Numbered from the stretch's first letter, positions 16,230 to 24,050 are shown. The stretch: DNA of 53,791 nucleotides from an uncultured Bacilli bacterium (GCA_944358405.1 CALVQX010000016.1:1-53791), one strand, 5' to 3'. Numbers and translations: made by a program. The notes: generated from the sequence alone by a model not told the origin.

Positions 16230-17357
16230 TCAGCGATATTTATAATGCCTAGTCTTTTCCATAGAAATATTAAGAAGAATACCTACAATCAACATATAAG
16301 AAAGTAAACTAGATCCTCCATAAGATACAAAAGGAAGAGTAATTCCAGTAATTGGCAATAAACCAACAGTCATTCCTATATTTTGTACTTGCTGAAAGAT
16401 AAGCATCCCCAAGATTCCAGCTAAAATATATTTATCAGTATCTATAATTTTTCTTCTGGCAATTTGAATAATGTTAAAGTCTAAGAACAAAATAATTGCA
16501 AGGAGAATAATTACACCTAATAATCCAAAGTTCGATGCATAAACAGCAAAGATAAAATCCGTAGAAGATTCTGGAAAATAAATAGGAGTTTGGTTAAAAC
16601 CATGTCCAAAAAATCCCGCCGATCCAATTGCGGCTAAAGCATTTTCCAATTGTAATCCCGAACCACTCTTCCAAGCAAAAATACGATCTAGTCGATAATA
16701 GATAGAAGAACCAAAAATTTGAATGAAAATTTTTTCTTGAAAGAAATAAAGTCCTAAAATAATTCCTAAAATAATAGCCAAAGCTAAAAAGGCTCCAACA
16801 AACCATCGAATTCGAATTCCAGAGGCAAACATCATAGAAAAATAAATAATTAAATAGATAATTACGGCTCCAGTATCTGGTTGTAGAAAAGTTAAGACAG
16901 AAGGAATGAGTACAATGATTAAAGTTTTTAAAATAAAAATAAATTCTTGCTTCACATCGGGTTGACTAAAATCATCACGAAAATTATGAATCATGGTAGC
17001 AAGAGTGAGCATCAAAAAGATTTTCATAAACTCACTAGGTTGAATACTACCAATACCAGGAATAGTATACCAACATTTACTATTATTAATTGGAGTACCA
17101 AATAATAACAAGCCTAACAATAATATATTGCCTACAATGTATAAAAACCAAGTATGACGATATAAGTATTCATTTTTTAATCGCAATAGGATAACTACTA
17201 AAATTATCCCTACAAAATACCATAAGACCTGCTTTAATGCCAAATTTCCTAAGGTACTAGAAGTATAAGTTTTAGCACTATAAATAGTAATGATACTAAT
17301 TATTGCTAATAAAAAAATAGGAATTAATATTTTTAAATTAAGTTTATATTTTGTCAT
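16230..17357 (-). CDS. rodA: RodA/FtsW-type SEDS peptidoglycan glycosyltransferase
   Basis: A 375-residue protein with about ten membrane helices. Conserved SEDS features are GSIQPSEFMKIFLML, FLQPDTGAVIIYL, the loop PESSTDFIFAVYASNFG with the essential Asp, and GITLPFVSYGGSSLL near the end. These motifs are shared by RodA (elongation), FtsW (division) and SpoVE (spore cortex). The sequence GLLPITGITLPF and its stand-alone position favour RodA. It polymerises lipid II into glycan strands with a class B penicillin-binding protein, which is not encoded here. Confidence 0.85.
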   Translation of the reverse strand: MTKYKLNLKILIPIFLLAIISIITIYSAKTYTSSTLGNLALKQVLWYFVGIILVVILLRLKNEYLYRHTWFLYIVGNILLLGLLLFGTPINNSKCWYTIPGIGSIQPSEFMKIFLMLTLATMIHNFRDDFSQPDVKQEFIFILKTLIIVLIPSVLTFLQPDTGAVIIYLIIYFSMMFASGIRIRWFVGAFLALAIILGIILGLYFFQEKIFIQIFGSSIYYRLDRIFAWKSGSGLQLENALAAIGSAGFFGHGFNQTPIYFPESSTDFIFAVYASNFGLLGVIILLAIILFLDFNIIQIARRKIIDTDKYILAGILGMLIFQQVQNIGMTVGLLPITGITLPFVSYGGSSLLSYMLIVGILLNISMEKTRHYKYR

Positions 17358-17445
17358 ACAGATCTCCTCATAATTATTATACCAAAAACAAGCAAGTTTT
17401 ATCGCTTAAATTCATAAAATAAGATAGAAAGCAGAGGAGATATGA

Positions 17446-17754
17446 ATGAAAAAATTACCAAAGGTATATCAAAATGAAATTTCAAAAAAAATTACGAATA
17501 ATAAAACAGTATGCTATTTAAAAGAAGAAAAAGAAGGACTAAGAAACTCAGAAAGCTCTAACACAACAGTCTTAGATCAATTAAATACAATTTTTAATGG
17601 GATAGGATATTCCTATAATATTCCTGTAATAATTAAAACTTCTAGTAAAGTATATGAAACTAGTCTGGTTGCCAAAACAAAAAATAACATCGTAACTTTA
17701 GATAATGAAATTATTCCAATTTCAGATATATTAGAAATTATAATAAAAAAATAA
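17446..17754 (+). CDS. Hypothetical small protein (102 residues)
   Basis: A protein after AGGAGATATGA with its own promoter region between it and the divergent rodA gene. The N-terminal half is basic and polar (KVYQNEISKKITNNKTVCYL). The C-terminal half has short beta strands (IPVIIKTSSKVYETSLVAK, NNIVTLDNEIIPISDIL) as in a small SH3- or Sm-like barrel that ends in a predicted helix. No membrane segment. I do not recognise the family. The gene is followed by a strong terminator, so it is a single-gene unit next to spore coat genes. Confidence 0.6.
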   Translation: MKKLPKVYQNEISKKITNNKTVCYLKEEKEGLRNSESSNTTVLDQLNTIFNGIGYSYNIPVIIKTSSKVYETSLVAKTKNNIVTLDNEIIPISDILEIIIKK

Positions 17755-17792
17755 AAGATTGTAATAAGGATTTCTTAAAACAATCTTTTTTT
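17754..17792. terminator. Terminator
   Basis: AAAGATTG at 17754 pairs with CAATCTTT at 17781, followed by T residues. It serves the small hypothetical gene and may also serve the convergent coat gene. Confidence 0.75.
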
Positions 17793-17809
17793 ATGGAAGA
17801 TGAAATTAC

Positions 17810-18214
17810 TTAGCACACATCAACAAAAATATCAGCTAAACATTTAATTGCTCCAACACAATTTAAATCGATTGTAAAAAACTCTGTAGTTGCTACATAT
17901 TGATTTGTTGTTGGGTCTAAATATAAAATTCTACAAGTACAGCAGCAATCATCTAATGATTCAATTCTAAATACAGTAGAAGTATTTGTTACACCATTAA
18001 TTGTATAAGGAAAACTCCAAGGTTCTCCAGTACAACAATTATATAGCATAAATGGTCTAGTGTTGTAACATATGCTATTACATACAGGACCTAAAAAAGG
18101 TTTATCACAACCAGCATGACATTCATTATCAAAATCTTGTTTTTGTAGCATCAATATTTTTCTCAAAATTTCAGCAATACAACTACAATTATTTTTCTTT
18201 TGCTCATCACACAT
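17810..18214 (-). CDS. Spore coat protein, CotY/CotZ family
   Basis: A 134-residue Cys-rich protein (16 Cys). It shows CSCIAEILRKILMLQKQ at the start, GCDKPFLGPVCNSICYNTRP in the middle and DDCCCTCRILYLDP towards the end, the pattern of the CotY/CotZ/ExsY family whose members cross-link into the crust or outer coat of Bacillus spores. It lies 15 bases downstream of a paralogous gene on the same strand, in one operon. Expression is expected in the mother cell late in sporulation; I cannot define a sigma-K promoter with confidence. Its presence implies that the organism forms spores. Confidence 0.85.
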   Translation of the reverse strand: MCDEQKKNNCSCIAEILRKILMLQKQDFDNECHAGCDKPFLGPVCNSICYNTRPFMLYNCCTGEPWSFPYTINGVTNTSTVFRIESLDDCCCTCRILYLDPTTNQYVATTEFFTIDLNCVGAIKCLADIFVDVC

Positions 18215-18229
18215 AAGAAACCCTCCTTT

Positions 18230-18622
18230 CTATAAGTTTTCCACTACTACATCAGAAATACATTTCAATGCACAAACACAACTTAGACGAATAGTTACAT
18301 ACTGATGGGTAGAAGAATAAACTCCATTATTCTCACTTAGAATTAAAAAGGTAGCACAATCATCTAGTATTTTTTCAATTCTAAAGAAAGAACTAGTTTG
18401 GACAATTCCTCCACTATCAGTATATGTACTAGTAATTAAAGTGCCATTCTTATTATATAAAGTAATTACTCGAGTGTTATAGCAAGTATTATTGATTGTA
18501 GGACCTAAAAAAGGTTTTGTACATCCATTTTCTAAACAACATTGATTTCTAGAGTTTTGTTGTAACATGCAAATTAATTTTAATAAGTTCTTAATACAAC
18601 GATTTGTTCCCATAGTCCCCAC
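18230..18622 (-). CDS. Spore coat protein, CotY/CotZ family (paralogue)
   Basis: A 130-residue Cys-rich protein starting after GAGGTGGGGA. It has CIKNLLKLICMLQ at the start, GCTKPFLGPTINNTCYNTRV and TSSFFRIEKILDDCATFLIL, and it aligns along its length with the downstream coat gene, so the pair arose by duplication. Several Cys present in the paralogue are missing here, which suggests divergence of function within the coat. Its start faces the T7SS-like cassettes across a divergent 285-base region that holds both leaders and an inverted repeat AACGACT...AGTCGTT at 18761-18793. Confidence 0.85.
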   Translation of the reverse strand: MGTMGTNRCIKNLLKLICMLQQNSRNQCCLENGCTKPFLGPTINNTCYNTRVITLYNKNGTLITSTYTDSGGIVQTSSFFRIEKILDDCATFLILSENNGVYSSTHQYVTIRLSCVCALKCISDVVVENL

Positions 18623-18820
18623 CTCTTATCTATTTCTAATATAAAGTATTCAAAACTTTTTATTTGGTGTTTATAAATACCTATATAATTGTATGAAAGC
18701 AGGAAAGTAAAAAATTCCATATTAGATAATCAAAAGAAGATAAAAATGTAAAAAAGTAAAAACGACTAAGCATAAAAAATATAATAAGTCGTTAATTTGA
18801 CGTTATTTTTTATAAATTGC

Positions 18821-18850
18821 TTGACTATAAAAGGAATTACAACTTATAAT
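18821..18850 (+). promoter_or_regulatory. SigA-type promoter of T7SS-like cassette A
   Basis: TTGACT at 18821 and TATAAT at 18845 are 18 bases apart. The first WXG100-like gene begins about 50 bases after the expected transcription start. Confidence 0.75.
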
Positions 18851-18857
18851 AAATTTG

Positions 18858-18886
18858 TAAGAATATAGAAGGGTAAGATATTCTTA
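18858..18886 (+). promoter_or_regulatory. Leader hairpin of cassette A with AGGG loop
   Basis: TAAGAATAT pairs with ATATTCTTA around an 11-base loop containing AAGGG, directly after the promoter and 15 bases before the AGGAGG of the first gene. Cassette B has the same nine-base stem and an AGGG loop at 23330-23360. Confidence 0.65.
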
Positions 18887-18907
18887 AAAGATATAGGAGG
18901 TGAAAGT

Positions 18908-19198
18908 ATGGCAATAATTCATGCAGATGAAGAATCACTAAATGATTTAAAAAATGCCTTAGCAACTGCTGGAGAATCTTATAAGTCAAATTTAGCTAAA
19001 TTGACAAATTTAATTAATGAAATTACTAGTGGAGATATTCAAGGAGATTTAGCAACTGATTTACTAACTAAATTCCAAGCAAAAGAGGGAGTATTAAATG
19101 GATTAGCAAATACCATTGATGAAGCTGCTGAATATATGGGAATGCAAACTACAAAATTTGGCAACTTGATAACAAGTACAAAAGCAGGAATGAAATAA
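18908..19198 (+). CDS. WXG100/ESAT-6-like small helical protein (cassette A, first)
   Basis: A 96-residue, helical, Ala/Thr-rich protein after a strong AGGAGG. The layout is two helices (SLNDLKNALATAGESYKSNL and VLNGLANTIDEAAEYMGMQT) joined by ITSGDIQGDLATDLLTKFQA at the place of the WXG turn, which here lacks Trp. Proteins of this size and fold are exported by type VII secretion as dimers. Its neighbours are a second WXG100-like gene with Trp motifs and, further down, a DUF4176 gene. The assignment relies on size, fold and context, since the WXG motif itself is absent. Confidence 0.7.
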   Translation: MAIIHADEESLNDLKNALATAGESYKSNLAKLTNLINEITSGDIQGDLATDLLTKFQAKEGVLNGLANTIDEAAEYMGMQTTKFGNLITSTKAGMK

Positions 19199-19225
19199 TT
19201 TATTATGTAGAAAGGTGGAAAATGT

Positions 19226-19501
19226 ATGAATATTACAATTAATCCAGGTGCTGCAACAGAAGATGCTGCTCAAATTGATAGCATCGTATCACAAATTCAA
19301 AGTGATATGGAAGTGCTAGATAGTGCCATCAAAAGAAATATCCCAGATGGTATCCAAACTTCATGGTCAGATACTGTAAAAGCAAACTGGGAAAGTTACT
19401 ATAGTGCAGATGTTCCAAGTGCGATGGAAGATATGAAATTATCTGCAGCAAACTTAAGATTGGCCGTAGAACAAGCTTTGGCTTACGATCAAGAAAAATA
19501 A
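19226..19501 (+). CDS. WXG100-like protein (cassette A, second)
   Basis: A 91-residue protein after AGAAAGGTGG. Two helices flank TSWSDTVKANWESYYSADVP, a Trp-rich turn at the WXG position. The first helix is IDSIVSQIQSDMEVLDSAI and the second MEDMKLSAANLRLAVEQAL. It probably pairs with the product of the upstream gene as a heterodimer for type VII export. Its stop codon is directly followed by the conserved double-hairpin RNA, which separates the two small genes from the rest of the cassette. Confidence 0.75.
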   Translation: MNITINPGAATEDAAQIDSIVSQIQSDMEVLDSAIKRNIPDGIQTSWSDTVKANWESYYSADVPSAMEDMKLSAANLRLAVEQALAYDQEK

Positions 19502-19502
19502 A

Positions 19503-19562
19503 ATACATTGCATTTTGCAATGTATAGTAAGTAGAGAAAAATCTCTCTATTTACTATGCATT
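19503..19562 (+). promoter_or_regulatory. Intergenic RNA with two mutually exclusive hairpins (cassette A)
   Basis: Hairpin 1 is ATACATTGC (19503-19511) with GCAATGTAT (19517-19525), nine perfect pairs. Hairpin 2 pairs 19519-19537 with 19544-19562, 19 pairs with two G-U, and reuses 19519-19525 of hairpin 1. The ribosome binding site of the next gene starts about ten bases after hairpin 2. The same architecture with compensating base changes is found in cassette B at 23976-24036. There is no T run, so it is not a normal terminator. Confidence 0.7.
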
Positions 19563-19583
19563 ACATAAAAGGAGAGTGAAAAA

Positions 19584-20009
19584 ATGGTTAATGTTTGGAG
19601 TGACTCAACAGTTGTCAATGGTTATGGGGTTGTTTCGAAAACAGCAAAAAATGCTACAATATTAGATATTGATCCCCAAGAAGTAGAAGCAGCATGTCAA
19701 AATATCATCCAAGAGGCCAAAAAAAGTTTCTCATTAATTGGAGATAAAATTATTCAAATAAAATGTGGACAAGAAACCTTAGCAGCAGAAGATTCTAGCA
19801 TGCAACCAGTATTAGAAGAAACCGGTGCAGCAGTAAAAAAATTATGCGAGCAAATAAGTCCAATAGTAGAAGAAATACAAGAATTTGCTATGGATGCTCA
19901 CGATAAACTACAAACACAGTACAACAATGATGCAAAAATAGAATTTAATGCACAAGTAACTGCAGCACAAAATAGTGTTGCAGCTTCTGAGGACAATACA
20001 TATATATAG
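19584..20009 (+). CDS. Small helical protein of T7SS-like cassette A
   Basis: A 141-residue protein after AAGGAGAG. The N-terminus (VNVWSDSTVVNGYGVVSKTA) is followed by helices PQEVEAACQNIIQEAKKSFS and VEEIQEFAMDAHDKLQTQYN, an extended WXG-like or LXG-associated helical build. It has no membrane helix and no signal peptide. It occupies the slot that in cassette B holds an unrelated-looking helical protein of 186 residues. This suggests a partner specific to the variable head of the large protein that follows after 15 bases. No family name can be given. Confidence 0.55.
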   Translation: MVNVWSDSTVVNGYGVVSKTAKNATILDIDPQEVEAACQNIIQEAKKSFSLIGDKIIQIKCGQETLAAEDSSMQPVLEETGAAVKKLCEQISPIVEEIQEFAMDAHDKLQTQYNNDAKIEFNAQVTAAQNSVAASEDNTYI

Positions 20010-20024
20010 AAGGAGGAATATATC

Positions 20025-22799
20025 ATGGGATGGTGGGAAGATTTCACGACTTGGGTAACAGGTAGAAATGGAATCTATGAAGACGAAGACAAAGTAGAAT
20101 CTGTTAAGCAAGATTTAAATGCAGTAAAAATCCAAATAGAAAATGAAAAAGAAAATCTCCAACAAGCAGTCAATAAATTAAATAATATTAAGGGGATGGC
20201 TGAACATGTTGGGACAATTAATAGTGCTGCTTTTGATGGCCTATTTGATGTTGCAGATGATGCTGTAGATGCCATCATAGGATTGATTAATGGCAAAGTT
20301 GCAGATATCGAAGAATATAATAATTCTGCATGGTGGGAGAAAGCTGGATCTACAACAACTATGATATTTGCAAAAGCTGGTGAAGGAATCCTTTCTGTGG
20401 GGGAAGGTGTTCTTGATGCTGGAGCAACTGTAATAGGTGGCGGAACAACTTGGCTATTAGGTCGCGGTGCAAAGTTAGTAGGTTGGGATAGTGCTGCCTC
20501 TGTCCTAAATAGTGCCCATGAGAGTGTAAGTGATTTTGTTAAAACAGATTTATCACATGAAGCATTTAGTTTTTACTATGATAGTGATTTGGCAAAGGCT
20601 AGTGCAATTACCGAAAATAGTGGTGCAGCAATGATTGCTGAAGGTGTTGGAGCTGCTGGAGGATATTTAGCATTAGGTGGCTTTGTTTCAGGACTTGCCT
20701 CAGCATCAAAAGTTGCAGGTACAGGAAGTAAAGCAATCAATATTTTGGCCGGGACTTCTACAAGAGCCAATACTACAGTTTCTGTTGTTGCTGGAATGGG
20801 CAGTGGAACTCAAACAAGTCTACAAAATGGAAGCACTCTAGGTGAAGCTGCTTTATCTGGTATAAAACAGGGAGCGATTCAAGGTGGATTAGCTTATGGC
20901 GTTGGAAAATTAGGTGAATATGTCCAAAAGCAAGCAGCAGTTAAAACCGCTAAAGAGACCTTTAATAGTGCAGATGATGCGGTAAATAAAGCATCTGCAG
21001 CATTAACAGATCCAGAACTAACACCAGCAATGGCAGATCTTGCAAAAAATAATTTTGACGATGCTCTAATTGCAAGAGCTTCAGCTTCTAAAACCTTAAC
21101 AAATGTGCAAAATGCTAAGTTAAGTACGTTTGATGGCTATAGTGATGCTATTAGCAATACATTTAAAAAGCGAGGAGAAAGTGTTTTTGAAAATGGTTTA
21201 AAAAGTACTGCAGTAGCCGATGCTACTGCAATAGGAAGTGCCTTAAAATCAGGTGGAACAAAATTGGCAGGCATAGCTACACATCCAGTGCAAAGTGCAA
21301 AAGATGTATTGAAAACAGCAACTAAACCAGTATCTGCAACATATAATGCAGCGAAAAATACGGCAATCAATGTTTATAGTCACGGGGTATCAGAAGGGCT
21401 TAAAATTAGTGCCAGAAGTGCAGCAACTGGGGCTTCTAATATTGCTTCTAACGCAATTAATACTCTAGGGACAGTAACCGGAACAGTAGGGACTACCACG
21501 AGTTTAAAAACAGCAGCTGCAACAGCAGCAAGAGTAGCTGTTCCGACAGCAGTAGGTTCCCAAATTGCATCTGATGCGGCAAATGCAGCCCAACAATTTG
21601 AATCAAAAAATCTAGTCAATAATATAATGGCAGATGCTCAAAATAATAATCCTACCCCTACGGTTGCTGCAGATGTCCTAGATCCTAATGCCAATAATAC
21701 TCAACAACCACAAAATCAAACAACTCAAGGAACAACAGGAAGTACTGGAGGAAACTCTAATAGTGGAGGATATGTTCCTGTTACACCAAGTGGTGGAAGT
21801 AACACAATGATAAGTACTCCGAGTACACAGTCTACTACTCAACCAAGTGTTTCCACTACCACCCCAACTGCAGATCCAACCACCCAGACAACCACGACAG
21901 AAACTCCACCATCAACTATTCAAAATAGGGTAGAAACTCCAGTTACTGATACAAATTCAACTCCAACAGTAGATTCTCCTACTGGAACAGATTCAAACAA
22001 TACTGTTATTACTACTCCAACGAATGATAACGATACATCAATTTCAGAACCGCCAACAATTGATAATAATGATAATATCAGTGAGCAACCATCGATTCAA
22101 CAACAACCACAACAAAACCAGGGAGCATCAGTAGAACCTCCAGTAAATAATTCAAACAATACAATAAGATATACACCACAAAATCAAACAACGAACACTA
22201 CTTCTTCAAATGGTTCAGAGATAACAACAATTCCAGAAGAATCAGTGGATGGTTCTGACACCATTTCTAATAGCAATGACGGCTTCCTTTCTAATGACGG
22301 AGAGGACATAGATATCATTAGTATTGATAAAACAACTCCGAATGCAACTAGCTCAGTAAGTACTACAAGCAAATCTTCAGGAACAAATGCAATTCCAATA
22401 ATATTAGGAGTTGCTGCAGCTGGTGGAGCAGCAGTTGCTGGTGCAAAATACATTAAAAATAAAAAAGAAAAAGAAAATGATAATGGAGAAGAAGATAATT
22501 ATTACTATGAAGATAATGATTTGTTAAAATCAGATCCTAATGATACAACATATGAAAATTTCACCCCTACTTCAGAAGGAAATGATGCAATGCAGCTAAT
22601 TATGGGATCAGATAATCAAGATTCCAAGAATTTAAGAATTCAACCAGAAAGTGAATCAGCAGATTTTAACATAAATAATACTTATGCAAAAGATAAATAT
22701 CAAGCAGGAAGCATGAACAAATTAAACTTAGAAGACGGAAGAGATATTAAAATAGAAGATGATGTAATATTTGGAAATAAGAAAGAAGAATTAGAATAG
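20025..22799 (+). CDS. Large stalk-and-anchor protein of T7SS-like cassette A (924 residues)
   Basis: No signal peptide: it begins MGWWEDFTTWVTGRN. Residues 25-60 form a helix; 100 to 300 are rich in Gly/Ala with hydrophobic stretches (GEGVLDAGATVIGGGTTWLL, AMIAEGVGAAGGYLALGGFV) as in pore-forming or pre-toxin regions; 300 to 530 are Ala-rich helices. Residues about 540 to 780 are a Ser/Thr/Asn/Gln-rich low-complexity stalk. One membrane helix (AIPIILGVAAAGGAAVAG) followed by KYIKNKKEKEN predicts a cytosolic tail of about 120 residues ending NKLNLEDGRDIKIEDD...FGNKKEELE. The stalk-helix-tail half is shared with the cassette B protein. It is probably exported head-first by a T7SS and stays anchored; this is inference. 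Confidence 0.7.
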   Translation: MGWWEDFTTWVTGRNGIYEDEDKVESVKQDLNAVKIQIENEKENLQQAVNKLNNIKGMAEHVGTINSAAFDGLFDVADDAVDAIIGLINGKVADIEEYNNSAWWEKAGSTTTMIFAKAGEGILSVGEGVLDAGATVIGGGTTWLLGRGAKLVGWDSAASVLNSAHESVSDFVKTDLSHEAFSFYYDSDLAKASAITENSGAAMIAEGVGAAGGYLALGGFVSGLASASKVAGTGSKAINILAGTSTRANTTVSVVAGMGSGTQTSLQNGSTLGEAALSGIKQGAIQGGLAYGVGKLGEYVQKQAAVKTAKETFNSADDAVNKASAALTDPELTPAMADLAKNNFDDALIARASASKTLTNVQNAKLSTFDGYSDAISNTFKKRGESVFENGLKSTAVADATAIGSALKSGGTKLAGIATHPVQSAKDVLKTATKPVSATYNAAKNTAINVYSHGVSEGLKISARSAATGASNIASNAINTLGTVTGTVGTTTSLKTAAATAARVAVPTAVGSQIASDAANAAQQFESKNLVNNIMADAQNNNPTPTVAADVLDPNANNTQQPQNQTTQGTTGSTGGNSNSGGYVPVTPSGGSNTMISTPSTQSTTQPSVSTTTPTADPTTQTTTTETPPSTIQNRVETPVTDTNSTPTVDSPTGTDSNNTVITTPTNDNDTSISEPPTIDNNDNISEQPSIQQQPQQNQGASVEPPVNNSNNTIRYTPQNQTTNTTSSNGSEITTIPEESVDGSDTISNSNDGFLSNDGEDIDIISIDKTTPNATSSVSTTSKSSGTNAIPIILGVAAAGGAAVAGAKYIKNKKEKENDNGEEDNYYYEDNDLLKSDPNDTTYENFTPTSEGNDAMQLIMGSDNQDSKNLRIQPESESADFNINNTYAKDKYQAGSMNKLNLEDGRDIKIEDDVIFGNKKEELE

Positions 22800-22810
22800 G
22801 AGGCACTAAT

Positions 22811-23197
22811 ATGGAAGAAAAAATAGGAGAAAGATTTTTACCGATTGGAACTGTAGTATTATTAAAAGAAGGAAAAAAGGAATTAATGATTATAAATTAC
22901 TGCATCGTTCCAACGGGAGAAGTGTATGAACAAGGAGAAAAAGTTAATTCTAAAAGAAAATTATATGATTATGGAGCATGCCCATATCCAGAAGGAGTAC
23001 TTGGACCAAATAGAATTCTAGCTTTTAATCATGATCAAATAGATAAAGTATTACATTTAGGATATGAAACAGAACAATCTAAAGAATTCTCTAAACAACT
23101 AAATGACGGTTATGAAAATGCCAAAGAGAAAATAGAAGAAGAAATAAACAAACCAAAGCCAGCAAGCCCAGCAAGCGAGGAGAATAATAACAATTAA
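22811..23197 (+). CDS. DUF4176 protein (cassette A)
   Basis: A 128-residue protein after AGGAGGCAC. The domain covers most of it: FLPIGTVVLLKEGKKELMII, YDYGACPYPEGVLGPNRILA and FNHDQIDKVLHLGYETEQSK. DUF4176 genes are regular members of type VII secretion clusters, often beside LXG effectors, where they are thought to be cytosolic targeting or chaperone factors. The C-terminal 35 residues are a charged and Pro/Ser tail (EEEINKPKPASPASEENN) absent from the cassette B paralogue. It starts 11 bases after the large protein and likely acts on its cytosolic tail or export. Confidence 0.8.
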   Translation: MEEKIGERFLPIGTVVLLKEGKKELMIINYCIVPTGEVYEQGEKVNSKRKLYDYGACPYPEGVLGPNRILAFNHDQIDKVLHLGYETEQSKEFSKQLNDGYENAKEKIEEEINKPKPASPASEENNNN

Positions 23198-23210
23198 ATC
23201 AACAAAAAAT

Positions 23211-23242
23211 AAAGTGTGTTGCCAACAGGAAAACACACTTTT
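23211..23242 (+). terminator. Terminator of cassette A
   Basis: AAAGTGTGTT at 23211-23220 pairs with AACACACTTT at 23232-23241, ten perfect pairs, with only a short T run after it. It separates cassette A from the promoter of cassette B. Confidence 0.65.
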
Positions 23243-23293
23243 ATAATGGGATAAGCATCAAGATGACTGATATGTTAATTTTTGTAAAATCCC

Positions 23294-23322
23294 TTGACGA
23301 TAATAAAAAATAACACTACAAT
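23294..23322 (+). promoter_or_regulatory. SigA-type promoter of T7SS-like cassette B
   Basis: TTGACG at 23294 and TACAAT at 23317 are 17 bases apart. The layout of promoter, leader hairpin and first gene is the same as in cassette A. Confidence 0.75.
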
Positions 23323-23329
23323 AAATATA

Positions 23330-23360
23330 TAAGAATATAAAGGGCTTCTAAATATTCTTA
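23330..23360 (+). promoter_or_regulatory. Leader hairpin of cassette B with AGGG loop
   Basis: TAAGAATAT pairs with ATATTCTTA around a 13-base loop with AAAGGG. The stem sequence is identical to that of cassette A (18858-18886), while loop flanks differ. Confidence 0.65.
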
Positions 23361-23380
23361 GAAAATTAGGAGGTGAAAGA

Positions 23381-23680
23381 ATGGCAGACGGATTAAGCTT
23401 TAGCTTAGAAGAAATGAGACAATTAGCAGCAGATGTAAATACTCAAGAAACAATTTTTGCTAATGGTGTAGAGGAGATCAAAACAATAGTAGAGGAGATC
23501 CATTCTCTTTGGACAAGTGAAGAGACCGGAACATATGAAGCATTTAAGGCTTTATTTGATGAAAAATATCCATCATTAGAAGAAGCAGATAGTATGATGA
23601 AAAGTTATTATCAATTAATAGATCAAAAAGCAGATGATTTTGAAACAGCATCTACAAAAGCAAAAAATAGTTTTGAATAA
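23381..23680 (+). CDS. WXG100-like protein (cassette B, first)
   Basis: A 99-residue protein after AGGAGGTG. Helix one (LEEMRQLAADVNTQETIFANG) and helix two (DSMMKSYYQLIDQKADDFET) surround IHSLWTSEETGTYEAFKALF, a Trp-containing turn at the WXG site. YQLID in helix two fits the YxxxD/E export motif, though it lies inside the protein rather than at the end. It is not obviously similar in sequence to the first protein of cassette A, so the small pairs have diverged more than the large proteins' anchors. Confidence 0.8.
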   Translation: MADGLSFSLEEMRQLAADVNTQETIFANGVEEIKTIVEEIHSLWTSEETGTYEAFKALFDEKYPSLEEADSMMKSYYQLIDQKADDFETASTKAKNSFE

Positions 23681-23698
23681 TAAAGGAGGGATTATTCT

Positions 23699-23974
23699 AT
23701 GGCAATGAATCAATTACAATATAGTGAAATTGAGACTAAATTAACTCGTATCCAAGAATTAACAACAGAAATTGAAAAAGCAGTAAATGAGATGGATGCA
23801 CTAGTAAAAGAAAATGTTAATAATGAATCCGTATGGAAGGGAACTTCATCATCAGCTTTTATCACTAAATGGGAAGAATTTTCTGCAACATTTCCAAATT
23901 TTGTATCAGCATTTAGAAAACAGGGAGTCAATGTTGCAAATATTTTAACTGGTTTACAAGCTGCCGAAGAATAA
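23699..23974 (+). CDS. WXG100-like protein (cassette B, second)
   Basis: A 91-residue protein after AAAGGAGGG. Two helices (YSEIETKLTRIQELTTEIEK and FVSAFRKQGVNVANILTGLQ) flank VWKGTSSSAFITKWEEFSAT, with Trp-Lys-Gly as the WXG motif, a clear family match. It is the likely dimer partner of the upstream product and a T7SS substrate. Its stop codon is followed after one base by the double-hairpin RNA, exactly as in cassette A. Confidence 0.85.
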   Translation: MAMNQLQYSEIETKLTRIQELTTEIEKAVNEMDALVKENVNNESVWKGTSSSAFITKWEEFSATFPNFVSAFRKQGVNVANILTGLQAAEE

Positions 23975-23975
23975 G

Positions 23976-24036
23976 ATACACTGCATTTGCAGTGTATTGT
24001 AAATGAAAGGAATTTTCTTTTATTTACAATGCACTG
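23976..24036 (+). promoter_or_regulatory. Intergenic RNA with two mutually exclusive hairpins (cassette B)
   Basis: Hairpin 1 is ATACACTGC (23976-23984) with GCAGTGTAT (23989-23997), nine perfect pairs. Hairpin 2 pairs 23990-24009 with 24017-24036, 20 pairs with two G-U, and reuses 23990-23997. An A-to-G change in the shared strand relative to cassette A (19520 versus 23992) is matched by T-to-C changes in both alternative partners. The AAAGGAGG of the next gene begins right after hairpin 2. Confidence 0.7.
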
Positions 24037-24050
24037 AAAAGGAGGAGAAT

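Noticed and set aside
18761-18793. AACGACT...AGTCGTT as a transcription terminator
   Set aside because: It lies between divergent genes, has a 19-base loop, and the T run comes too late; an operator is more likely.
18767-23280. Shared TAAGCAT and GTTAATTT words upstream of both cassette promoters as a common operator
   Set aside because: Their distances to the promoters differ (54 versus 43 and 30 versus 20 bases), so chance in AT-rich DNA is likely.
19503-24036. The paired hairpins as copies of a mobile palindromic element (MITE or REP)
   Set aside because: Only two copies are seen, at the same place in paralogous cassettes, with compensating changes rather than near-identical sequence and no target duplication.
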